Shown here: positions 25,039-33,050 of the stretch, one piece after another
Numbering within the stretch: position 1 is the first letter of the stretch
How the letters are laid out: every line of letters begins with the position of its first letter
Source: Myxococcales bacterium
Lineage (GTDB): Bacteria > Myxococcota > UBA727 > GCA-2721815
Length of the DNA stretch: 48,856 nt
NCBI GenBank assembly: GCA_002721815.1
Contig: PBLQ01000023.1
Span: 33,569 to 82,424 of the forward strand
Direction: 5' to 3'
Translations under genes and position numbers: made by a program
Notes under the pieces: model-generated
What the model was told of the DNA's origin: nothing
What the model saw: the letters and a program-made list of their open reading frames with translations, nothing else
The model's database searches: none

Positions 25039-27858
25039 ATGAAAATTTGCACCCAATGCGGGGCCTGCTTTGACGATGACTACGATGCCTGTAGCTATGA
25101 TCAGGCCAGCCTGCAGCAACCATTCGATGGTCCCAGGGTGCTGGGCGATCGGTATTTGTTGGAGCAACGCATTGCTGCGGGGGCCATGGGTCAGGTGTTT
25201 CGAGCCACCCATTTGCAAATCGGCTCCACGGTTGCCGTCAAAATTATGCAACCGCAAAAAGAAGCCTTGCGGGTGGCTTTGGCACGATTCCACCGGGAAG
25301 CACAGGTCTTGGGACAGCTCAAGCACCCCAATGCAATTTTGGTCATGGATTTCGGTGTGGACGATCGCGCGCACAGCCAGGTCCCCTACTTGGTCACTGA
25401 ATATTTACAGGGCGAATCACTCAGCCATTCCATGCAGACGCAAGAGCCTTACGATCTCAAAAAAGCGGGTTCCGTTATTTCACCCCTTTGCGAAGCCATT
25501 GCCGAGTTGCATGAAATTGGAATTGTTCACCGAGACATCAAACCGTCCAATGTGTTTTTGGAACGACTCCGCGATGGCACCCAAATCGTCAAAGTATTGG
25601 ATTTCGGGATTGCAAAGTTTCTTGAGTATTCTGAAACCCGTTTGGCCTCTTTACCTGAGGTCAGAGACATCTTTGATATGGTTTCCGAGTCTTATTTGGA
25701 CGCGGAACTGGAAGTCACACCTCTGCCCATTGAAGGGGAAGCGTCAGAAGACATCACTGCGGTTTTAACACCGGAAGAATTAGGGATGGCCACCGCGGAG
25801 CAAGACGGGTTCTCACAGGAAGATTGGGCACTCACTGGGGCAGACTTGGTGGTGGGCACTTTACCCTATATGGCGCCAGAGCAGTTGGTTGGCGAACCTT
25901 TGTCACCCCAAACAGATTTGTATGCCATTGGCGTGTTACTGTTTCGCATGCTGGCAAACAGGTATCCGTTCGAGGGCTCTAACAAAGAGGTGGCGAGCAG
26001 CAAGTTGAACGAAGAGCCGCCATCTTTATTGGAATTGGGTGCGGTCACCGATGCCCAGCTCTCAGCATTTATTGGGCGCTGTTTGTCCATCAATCCCAGC
26101 ATGCGCCCCGACAATGCCTTAGAGGTGGTGAAAGCTTTGCGGGACGCCATTACGGAAAAAGGCAAGGCCCCCACAGGTTACGTCTTGTTTGAGACCCATG
26201 TTCAAGAACTGCAAGGCGCATTGGAAAACCTTATCAATGCCATTACCGCTTGGGTCTCTGATATCGCCGAAGAAGAGCCTTATAAGTGGAGCCGAGATGC
26301 ATTGTTGGGGTTGGATCGTCCCATGGAAAATGTGTTGAATGATTTAGATCAAGGCGAAATTGAAGCACAGCCTCACGAGATGGCCCGTTTAAGAAAGCCA
26401 TCACAACGCATTTCGTGGTCGGTGGAAAAATTATCGCGTCTTATTTATGGCATCGCCGCGGAGTCTTTACCGGGCGCGGAATACGCCGCTTATGTGAGCA
26501 CCTTGTGGTCTCGCGTTACCTTGTCATTGGATTATATTTGCACCGAGTTAATGGAGATGGCGTCCAATCATACGCCCATGACGCGCCCAGGGGATTCCAT
26601 GTCGGGCGCCGCCAGTAACCCATTTCAATCGCCAACCTCCACCACCCCAGATGTGTTGGAACGTCTTGCCCAAAAACTCATGACCGCAGATGTTCTGGAG
26701 AATGTAGAAGCCTTTGAAAAACTGCTGTTGGAGCACCGCGATCTTCTGTTTTCGGTTTTGGCCAAGCCCGATGCAACACAGGCTGAAACCCTCGAGCGTT
26801 TGATCGAGGGGTTGTGGCGGCAAGCACCCGATTTGCTCTTACTCGAGCTTTACCCGGCTGAAAGCCCCTTGCGTATCGTGTCTCTTTTGGCCGATATGGA
26901 AACGGTCCCGCAAGCCCAAGGGTTTGGCCTGCTGTCGTCGTTGTTCAATATGAGTTCAGACGACACCAATATTATTTCCAGGGTACAAATGATGGTGGAG
27001 GTGGGGGCCGACCCCAAGTATCGTCGCACTTTGTTGCGCTGTTTGACCTTACATCCGGAGTCCGAGGTTTCTCAGTGGGCCATCGATCACTTGGAGCGAA
27101 GTGAAATATGGCACGCCATCGCCTACCCACACACGCCTTTAGAATTGAAGAAAAAGTTGTTTGTTCGCGTCAAAGATGAAGCACCACCTGAATACCTCAA
27201 AGTATTTTTCTTCTGTGTGCGGGCCAACATTCAAAGTGTTCAAGATCTGTCTTCGTTGGTGGCGGCTTTTGAACTTTTACAGCTGTTTTTTCAGGTGCCT
27301 TGCTTTCATGAAGACATGGTTTTCGAACCCTTGCTGTCTTTGGACAACCGCTTGCACCAACGGGCGTCCCAGTTAAAATACCCGGTTCCTCAGACCGGTG
27401 GATATCAGACTTTGTTATCGGCTTTTACGGCCAAGGGGTCGCGCCCTACTCGCGAACCGGAAAACATGCGCGAGATCCCCTTGCCCATTCAGCGGAAGAT
27501 TGCTCGAGAGGGACACTTTTTGTCCTTCTTCGTGAGTCACAGCAATGACAAAGTCGCACTGGAAACCCTGCCCCATTTGTATAAAAAAGAAGACATCACA
27601 CGCTATTTGCGCATTCCCACCATCAACCGTTTGGTGTTGGCCGAATTGGCCAAGCGTCGGCGCTTTTTCCGCAAGGAAACCCCCCGTTTGGCCTTGCTGC
27701 AAAACCCCAAAACACAAGCCAGGGTGGCCCGTACCTACCTCCCGTTTATCAGTGATCACCAAGTCCGTTTGCTTTCCGAGAATAAACACATCAGTTCTGA
27801 CGTTCGTCAATTGGCCAAGGCTTTTTGGACGCGATTGAAAGAAAAGCGGCGTGATTAG
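25039..27858 (+). CDS. Hanks-type Ser/Thr protein kinase with long activation segment and large helical C-terminus
   Basis: A 939-residue predicted kinase. It opens with a zinc-ribbon-like set of Cys (4, 7, 10, 18). The kinase domain (about 35-360) has the glycine loop AAGAMGQVFRA, the Lys in VAVKIM, HRDIKPSN near 164, DFGIAK near 188 and GTLPYMAPEQL near 277. DFG and APE are about 85 residues apart instead of the usual 20-30; the extra stretch is acidic, and how it affects activation is unknown. The remaining 570 residues have no membrane helix and look like a helical, HEAT-type repeat array, which could bind partners. Targets may include the double-FHA protein. A lipoprotein, an unknown protein and a barrel-like protein follow on the same strand. 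Confidence 0.92.
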   Translation: MKICTQCGACFDDDYDACSYDQASLQQPFDGPRVLGDRYLLEQRIAAGAMGQVFRATHLQIGSTVAVKIMQPQKEALRVALARFHREAQVLGQLKHPNAILVMDFGVDDRAHSQVPYLVTEYLQGESLSHSMQTQEPYDLKKAGSVISPLCEAIAELHEIGIVHRDIKPSNVFLERLRDGTQIVKVLDFGIAKFLEYSETRLASLPEVRDIFDMVSESYLDAELEVTPLPIEGEASEDITAVLTPEELGMATAEQDGFSQEDWALTGADLVVGTLPYMAPEQLVGEPLSPQTDLYAIGVLLFRMLANRYPFEGSNKEVASSKLNEEPPSLLELGAVTDAQLSAFIGRCLSINPSMRPDNALEVVKALRDAITEKGKAPTGYVLFETHVQELQGALENLINAITAWVSDIAEEEPYKWSRDALLGLDRPMENVLNDLDQGEIEAQPHEMARLRKPSQRISWSVEKLSRLIYGIAAESLPGAEYAAYVSTLWSRVTLSLDYICTELMEMASNHTPMTRPGDSMSGAASNPFQSPTSTTPDVLERLAQKLMTADVLENVEAFEKLLLEHRDLLFSVLAKPDATQAETLERLIEGLWRQAPDLLLLELYPAESPLRIVSLLADMETVPQAQGFGLLSSLFNMSSDDTNIISRVQMMVEVGADPKYRRTLLRCLTLHPESEVSQWAIDHLERSEIWHAIAYPHTPLELKKKLFVRVKDEAPPEYLKVFFFCVRANIQSVQDLSSLVAAFELLQLFFQVPCFHEDMVFEPLLSLDNRLHQRASQLKYPVPQTGGYQTLLSAFTAKGSRPTREPENMREIPLPIQRKIAREGHFLSFFVSHSNDKVALETLPHLYKKEDITRYLRIPTINRLVLAELAKRRRFFRKETPRLALLQNPKTQARVARTYLPFISDHQVRLLSENKHISSDVRQLAKAFWTRLKEKRRD

Positions 27859-27920
27859 CTTAACCCTTTGATTTTTGGCACAAAAAGTGGTCTCTTAGGT
27901 TTCTTGTACAGGAGGTTTGG

Positions 27921-28832
27921 ATGTTGCGTTCAGTTTGGGCTCTTTCGGCAGCACTGGTTTTGGCCACAGGTTGTGGCGGACACGAAAGTGCGAGCAAGGC
28001 CCCCTTGAAAAAACCGGTGATGCAAACCCCACTCACGCTGGGCATCACAGCCACCATCTCTTTTGAAATCGCGAAAAAAGACGGGACCCGTTTAGAGCAA
28101 CTCATGTCCGAAAGCTTGGGCGAGCCCGTGAGCATTCAGGTTTACGCGTCTTACTCCTCCTTGGTGGACGCTTTGGTGGCTGGAATGTTGGATTTGGCCT
28201 GGATGCCGCCTTTGGCATATGTGAAGGCCCGTCGGCAGGCGCAGGTAATTCCCATCCGGAAAGCCACCCGTGCGGGACACGCCAGTTACAAATCGGTGTT
28301 GTTCACCAAAAAGGATTCAAAACTCAAGTCGCCCGCAGATCTTAAGGGAACCCGTGTGGGCTGGGTTTCCCAGCTGTCCTCTTCTGGCTATGTCTTTCCT
28401 CGGGTCTTGCTCATGGATGCGGGCATCAACCCCAATGGTTTTTTTGGCGAAGAAGTCTTCCTAGATGGTCACTTGGCAGTCTGTGAAGCCGTGGCAAATG
28501 GCACCGTCGATGTGGGCGCGACGTTCACAGATGATATTTTTGAGCAGATTCCCAAGCGCGTTTCGGCCTGTGCAAAAATGGGCGTGTTTGCAGATGACAC
28601 CTTTAAAGTTCTTTCGGCCACACCTGAAGTTCCCAGCGATGTGATCGTGGCGCGTGTGGGCCTAGACCCCATGATGATCAAGTCTGTGGGCACGGCACTG
28701 GACGGCATGGCCAACATCAAAGATTTGAGAGCGCAGTTGGGCCGCAGCTTGGATGCCGATGGCTTTATCGAGGTGGGGATGAGTGATTACATGGAAGTGG
28801 AACGTGCCTTAGAAGTGCTTGAAAGCGAGTAG
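27921..28832 (+). CDS. PhnD-like phosphate/phosphonate-type substrate-binding lipoprotein
   Basis: A 303-residue lipoprotein (signal ending LVLATGC) after AGGAGG. The mature protein is a type II periplasmic-binding fold of the PhnD/PtxB group: LTLGITATISFEI, then YSSLVDALVAGMLDLAWMPPLAYV, VLFTKKDSKLKSPADLKGTRVGWVS, and SSGYVFPRVLLMDAGI. Such proteins deliver phosphonate, phosphite or phosphate to ABC importers, but no ATPase or permease gene is in the window. With a kinase 62 bases upstream, it may instead present a ligand for sensing, as binding proteins do in some two-component and kinase systems. That role is inferred from position. Confidence 0.88.
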   Translation: MLRSVWALSAALVLATGCGGHESASKAPLKKPVMQTPLTLGITATISFEIAKKDGTRLEQLMSESLGEPVSIQVYASYSSLVDALVAGMLDLAWMPPLAYVKARRQAQVIPIRKATRAGHASYKSVLFTKKDSKLKSPADLKGTRVGWVSQLSSSGYVFPRVLLMDAGINPNGFFGEEVFLDGHLAVCEAVANGTVDVGATFTDDIFEQIPKRVSACAKMGVFADDTFKVLSATPEVPSDVIVARVGLDPMMIKSVGTALDGMANIKDLRAQLGRSLDADGFIEVGMSDYMEVERALEVLESE

Positions 28833-28871
28833 GCGGCACGCATTTTGGCCAGAAACCCTTAAGGATTGGGC

Positions 28872-29945
28872 ATGCCGCCAGAGAACCTAAGTTCAAAAAT
28901 ACCACACATGACCCCAGAGTCGGCCTGGGTCCTGGCTGCAGATCGGTTGCCTTCCAAGGAAATAATAATCCTGTGCTTTGGTTTGCCTTGCGCAAATGAG
29001 CGTTTGCTCCGGTATTTAGATTTGCTTCGGCAACGGCCCGAACTTCTGGCCCAAACTGGGGCTTGCTTGATTTGTTTCGAGCTGGCCAAACGTAAAGTTT
29101 CTGAATACGAACTGGAATTTTTAACGCTGTTACCAGTGGTCCGCGAATGGATGGTCTCTTCGGATGAAACAGTGGAGTGGCTGCAAGGAGATTCCATGCT
29201 GGCCCAACTGTGGACCGACCTCCGCGATCGGTTAAACAGTGCAGACCCGCGTGAAGCGTTCTTACCGCCCCCTGTGGACCAAGTGGAAGACGCAGAGCTC
29301 GAGTTTGCATTATTCGAAGAGGAAGAGATCGACGACTTGGGCCTCGACGCATTGGCCGAAGAAAGTAAAGATTACAAAGTTCTCGCCGACGCTTGGAACG
29401 ATCGGGTAAACACTTTTCTGCTCGCCGACAGGCCCAAATGCAGCAAAGGTTTTTTTGCCGGACTCGATGGGGACCTCGACCGTTTCGAACAGTTTCGACT
29501 CGAAGCGATATCCTTTAAAGACGATGTTTCGAATGCTTCTTCCATGTTGCCCATCGTAGAATTGTTCATGGCCTCGCACATGCGAAGCCGAAATTTTTTC
29601 GGACGAAAGAACAAGCGTCGTGCTCAAATCCTGGTCTCGGGCCTTACCCACATGCTCGAAAGCCCGCGCCCGCCCGTTCAGGCCGTTTCATGGTTACAGC
29701 CACCCACCGGCCATCCCGATGCATGGCCGAAAATAGCAGAACATTTGTTACACTTTTTGTCTTTCGCAGCGGGTTACATGCACGCCAATTCGCTCTTGCC
29801 CCACGAGATGACCGACTTTGATTTTGAGGACTGTCTTCAGCGATTTTTGACTCAAGCCGCGAGTGCTGAGCCCGAGGCTTTGCTTCACGACGGCTGGGAT
29901 CGCCGCAGAAGAGAAATGGAAAACGAATTTGATAATGCGTTTTAG
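28872..29945 (+). CDS. Protein of unknown function in the kinase gene run
   Basis: A 357-residue protein without signal peptide or membrane helix; no family was recognised. The N-terminal third (AWVLAADRLPSKEIIILCFGLPCANERLLRYLDLL) looks like an alpha/beta domain. Residues about 130-165 are acidic (ELEFALFEEEEIDD), and the C-terminal half is mostly helical, with many Arg and Asp residues and MASHMRSRNFFGRKNKRRAQ near 235. I chose the ATG at 28872 because AAGGA lies six bases upstream. It follows the PhnD-like gene by 39 bases, and its last 11 bases overlap the next start, so it belongs to the same transcript as its neighbours. A cytosolic partner of the kinase is possible. Confidence 0.7.
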   Translation: MPPENLSSKIPHMTPESAWVLAADRLPSKEIIILCFGLPCANERLLRYLDLLRQRPELLAQTGACLICFELAKRKVSEYELEFLTLLPVVREWMVSSDETVEWLQGDSMLAQLWTDLRDRLNSADPREAFLPPPVDQVEDAELEFALFEEEEIDDLGLDALAEESKDYKVLADAWNDRVNTFLLADRPKCSKGFFAGLDGDLDRFEQFRLEAISFKDDVSNASSMLPIVELFMASHMRSRNFFGRKNKRRAQILVSGLTHMLESPRPPVQAVSWLQPPTGHPDAWPKIAEHLLHFLSFAAGYMHANSLLPHEMTDFDFEDCLQRFLTQAASAEPEALLHDGWDRRRREMENEFDNAF

Positions 29946-30792
29946 CGGACTCATCATTTTAATGGGCCTGTTCTTCACCATGGGCTGTGTAACGTCGCTG
30001 AGTATGCAAAACGGTCCTTTTGCCCTGAATAAGGGCGAGCATGAAGTTTTTGCGTCGGGAGGCTGGACCGGACATTCACAGGTGCTGACAACGTCTTATG
30101 CTGCGGGTGAAGATTTGTGGCAACAGGCCCAGGGCGAAAAGCAACTTTCTGAAGAAGAGTTTCGCAACTTGCTCGATGCAGGATTGGGGTGGCTGCTGTT
30201 TTTTCCAGGTTTCAATGCTGAATTTGCTTACAGAACGGGCTTGCCTAATTTCGGTTGGCCAAAATGGGACGTTGGGGTGCGCACCGACGGACAGGTGCTG
30301 AAGTACGATCTTCGAATGCAGTTTTTCGAGGATGGCGCGCAGTGGAAGCACGCTGCCGCGCTCAATGTGGGCCACGGCGTTCACATGGGAATTGTGAATG
30401 AAACCTTGTCTTACGTATCCTTGACCGATTTTACGAGGCACGACTTGGACATGCAGTTGTCCTACGGACTGCGGTACGATGAGTATTTCGAATTTTACGC
30501 CAACCCCCGGTTTCTCGTTTCTTATGTCGATGCGGAATCAAAACTGCCGGCAGATTTGATGGCGAAAATGCCAGAATCACTTCAAGAATATGATCCCAGC
30601 CAATTTTTCCAGGATGTTTGGTTGACCTATGTGGGAGGGGGCTTGGGGATTCGAGGCGGGTACAAGTACGCTTTTGTTTTCGCAGAGGCCTCTTTGCTTT
30701 GGCTGACTTTTCAGCCCGAGGTGTTTGGTGAGACGCGGGACCTGAGTGGTTTGGCCCTAACCCCGCGAATCGGCCTCATGGCTCGATTTTAA
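29935..30792 (+). CDS. Predicted outer-membrane lipoprotein with beta-barrel-like sequence
   Basis: A 285-residue protein with a lipoprotein signal (GLFFTMGC) and a body of alternating polar and hydrophobic residues rich in Tyr, Phe and Gly. It has strand-like segments such as WPKWDVGVRTDGQVLKYDLR and YVGGGLGIRGGYKYAFVFAEA, and ends in RIGLMARF, typical of outer-membrane barrels of 10-12 strands. A barrel with an N-terminal lipid anchor is less common than a plain barrel. The start overlaps the preceding gene by 11 bases and no good ribosome site is visible, suggesting coupled translation. Function is unknown; it may be the outer-membrane end of the kinase gene run. Confidence 0.72.
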   Translation: MRFSGLIILMGLFFTMGCVTSLSMQNGPFALNKGEHEVFASGGWTGHSQVLTTSYAAGEDLWQQAQGEKQLSEEEFRNLLDAGLGWLLFFPGFNAEFAYRTGLPNFGWPKWDVGVRTDGQVLKYDLRMQFFEDGAQWKHAAALNVGHGVHMGIVNETLSYVSLTDFTRHDLDMQLSYGLRYDEYFEFYANPRFLVSYVDAESKLPADLMAKMPESLQEYDPSQFFQDVWLTYVGGGLGIRGGYKYAFVFAEASLLWLTFQPEVFGETRDLSGLALTPRIGLMARF

Positions 30793-30898
30793 ATTGGAAA
30801 AACCGGGTTTACCGGCAAAAAATACCTCAGGCACCGGATTACCCAGAAAAAACCATTTAAATCTCTGGAAAATAAGCCTAAATTGCGAGGCGCAAAAC

Positions 30899-30927
30899 TT
30901 GCCGTGGGCTCCAAGCCCCATTAGACT
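30899..30927 (+). promoter_or_regulatory. Candidate sigma-70 type promoter for the zinc-ribbon/PEGA protein
   Basis: TTGCCG (30899-30904) and TAGACT (30922-30927) with a 17-base spacer lie 41 bases before the TTG start at 30969, in a 176-base intergenic region. Judged by eye only. Confidence 0.3.
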
Positions 30928-30968
30928 CTGCGGCAACGCCTAAGTCAGCGGGCGGAAAGGGACTCCTG

Positions 30969-32900
30969 TTGAAATCTTGTCATGTGTGCGGCGCATTGAT
31001 CGAGGACAACGCAATCTTTTGCGATGCTTGTGGTGCGCTCCAAGAGTCCAACCCGTCGACTGGTTCAGAGGAAAAAGTCGACGAAGAAACCGATAGCACA
31101 CCAATGGACGCAGATTCGTCCGAGGCGTCCGAAGCGCCGGCCACGGACAGTGCTTCCGATGAGGTGGTGGAAGAAGATACGGAGGAAGACTCCGCGTCCA
31201 ATGTTGACGCAGACAATTCCACCTTGGTGCCGCCTCCCATTGACGAACTCATACCCGCAGAGCTGCCCGAACTGCCCAAAGTGTCGGGCGCTTCTATGGC
31301 GCCACCTGCGCCCATTGAGTTTGCTGCGCCGAAGCCTGTTTCCACCATTCCGCAGCCGGCCAACCAAGTTGGAAGCGATGGGCAAGCAGATACTTCGCCC
31401 CCGCCAATTTCTTACGAGGGCGACGCGTTTACTGACTCTGTCCCGCCCGAGGAGCGCACAGCAGAAGAAACGGCTGCTTTACTTGAGGGGGCCCCCGACG
31501 CTCCGGGTGATGGCGATACGCCCTTGGCTGGCCCTCCCGAAAACACGGGTGAGCTCAGTCTGTTAACAGACAATGAACCTTCTACACGGTCTGCACTGGT
31601 GGCCGTTCTAACGGGCCTGCTCTTTTTATGTTTGGCCACTTGGCTTGTCGCGCGCGACAACCAGGCTTATGAAATCGAACGTCGCATGGACAGCCAAGGC
31701 GAGAATGCGTTGGAAAAACTTGATTTGGGCGAGGTCACGGTGGAGGTCAAGGGGACCGCAGACGCTGAGGTGTTCATCGATGGTCAGCGCTTGGGTCGAA
31801 TCCCTTTGAGCCGAAAGGTAACGGCGGGAGCCCACGTGCTTAAGGTTTCCAAACGAAACTTTGAACCACAACAAAAAGAATTTACTGTCAAAAAGGGCGA
31901 GAAGTTTGAAATTGAGGTGACCCTCACCGAGGTGGCCTCTGGGATGGCATGGGTGGAGTCAGGTTCTTTTTATCGCGGCTGCGACGTGCAGAAAGATGCA
32001 TACTGCTACCGGTACCGCTCTGAGCAACCGGGCCGACAAATCGAGTTGGATGGTTTTTATATCGATAAAACCGAGGTGACGGTGGCAGAGTACGGTGAGT
32101 GTGTGAAAGCGGGCGCTTGTGTCCCCAATGGACTGCAAGCATATACTGGCCCAGTGAACCGCCTGGGTGTGCCCACTTATCTAAAGTCAGACATGTGTAA
32201 CTGGGGACAGGCTGGTCGAGACAACCATCCTCTCAACTGTGTGACCTGGTATGAGGCCGATCAATACTGCCAATGGTCAGGTAAAGATTTGCCCACCGAG
32301 GCCCAGTGGGAAAAAGCTGCCCGGGGACAAAAGGGATCGTTATATCCTTGGGGCAATGCAGAACCCTCTTGTCACTTTGCGGTGATTAAAGTGGGGAACA
32401 AGGCTTGCTCCCAAAAACAAACTTGGGACGTGGGTAAAAAACCTGAAGGTCAGAGCCCTTACGGTGTGATGGACATGGTCGGGAATGTAAGCGAATGGGT
32501 TTGGGACCGTTACTCGGCAGGCTTTTACGCGCAAGCCCCTTCAAAAAATCCTGTTGGCCCCAATGCAGGTTTTCAACGCGGTATTCGAGGTGGTGCGTGG
32601 AGCAGCATTCATACTTCTGGCGAGTTGCGCACCTCTTACCGTTGGCGCCGGCCCCCTACGTTTCGATCACTGGCCATCGGTTTTCGATGTGCCAAACCAG
32701 CTCCAGGAAAAACCTCGGTGATTCCCAGAGAAAACGCGGCTGAAACACAACAGCAAAACCCACAAGGCGCAGCAGCACCTTCGAGCAAATCAGGTGGTGT
32801 GGTCCAGCCCAAAGTCCTCCCGAAAACGAAAACGCCAAAAGTGCCCGGTGCTCAAGTCCCAATCCAGGCTGCCCCATCGGCCATGCCCGCTGCGCAGTAA
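30969..32900 (+). CDS. Zinc-ribbon, single-helix membrane protein with PEGA and FGE-sulfatase domains
   Basis: A 643-residue protein in four parts. A cytosolic zinc ribbon (CHVCG and CDACG, residues 4-22) is followed by an acidic, Pro-rich linker (about 25-205), one membrane helix (about 208-230), a PEGA domain (about 255-317, with VFIDGQRLGRIPL and GAHVLKVSKRNF) and a formylglycine-generating-enzyme-like domain (about 322-577, with MAWVESGSFYRGC, YPWGN and GIRGGAWSS). The Cys pair that does the chemistry in true FGE is absent in GGAWSSIHTSGELRTSYRWR, so it is probably a binding domain. The tail is Gln/Pro-rich. TTG is the likely start because it keeps the first Cys pair. The layout suggests sensing or cell-wall binding outside and a partner-binding ribbon inside. 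Confidence 0.87.
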   Translation: MKSCHVCGALIEDNAIFCDACGALQESNPSTGSEEKVDEETDSTPMDADSSEASEAPATDSASDEVVEEDTEEDSASNVDADNSTLVPPPIDELIPAELPELPKVSGASMAPPAPIEFAAPKPVSTIPQPANQVGSDGQADTSPPPISYEGDAFTDSVPPEERTAEETAALLEGAPDAPGDGDTPLAGPPENTGELSLLTDNEPSTRSALVAVLTGLLFLCLATWLVARDNQAYEIERRMDSQGENALEKLDLGEVTVEVKGTADAEVFIDGQRLGRIPLSRKVTAGAHVLKVSKRNFEPQQKEFTVKKGEKFEIEVTLTEVASGMAWVESGSFYRGCDVQKDAYCYRYRSEQPGRQIELDGFYIDKTEVTVAEYGECVKAGACVPNGLQAYTGPVNRLGVPTYLKSDMCNWGQAGRDNHPLNCVTWYEADQYCQWSGKDLPTEAQWEKAARGQKGSLYPWGNAEPSCHFAVIKVGNKACSQKQTWDVGKKPEGQSPYGVMDMVGNVSEWVWDRYSAGFYAQAPSKNPVGPNAGFQRGIRGGAWSSIHTSGELRTSYRWRRPPTFRSLAIGFRCAKPAPGKTSVIPRENAAETQQQNPQGAAAPSSKSGGVVQPKVLPKTKTPKVPGAQVPIQAAPSAMPAAQ

Positions 32901-33050
32901 ACTTGTGCTTTGACCGATCTTTTTTAGTTCATTGTATTTATTAGACTTTCTGGGGGAGCGCGTCCGTTTTTTTTGGGGTGTGTCGTTTTTTTAGCGACGA
33001 ATGGCTTGGAGTTGCCGAAACTGATCAGAGAGAAGGCGGGAAACACACCT

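Noticed and set aside
27888-27910. Sigma-54 site (TTGGCAC) before the PhnD-like gene
   Set aside because: The second element five bases on reads GTGGT instead of TTGCW, too poor a match.
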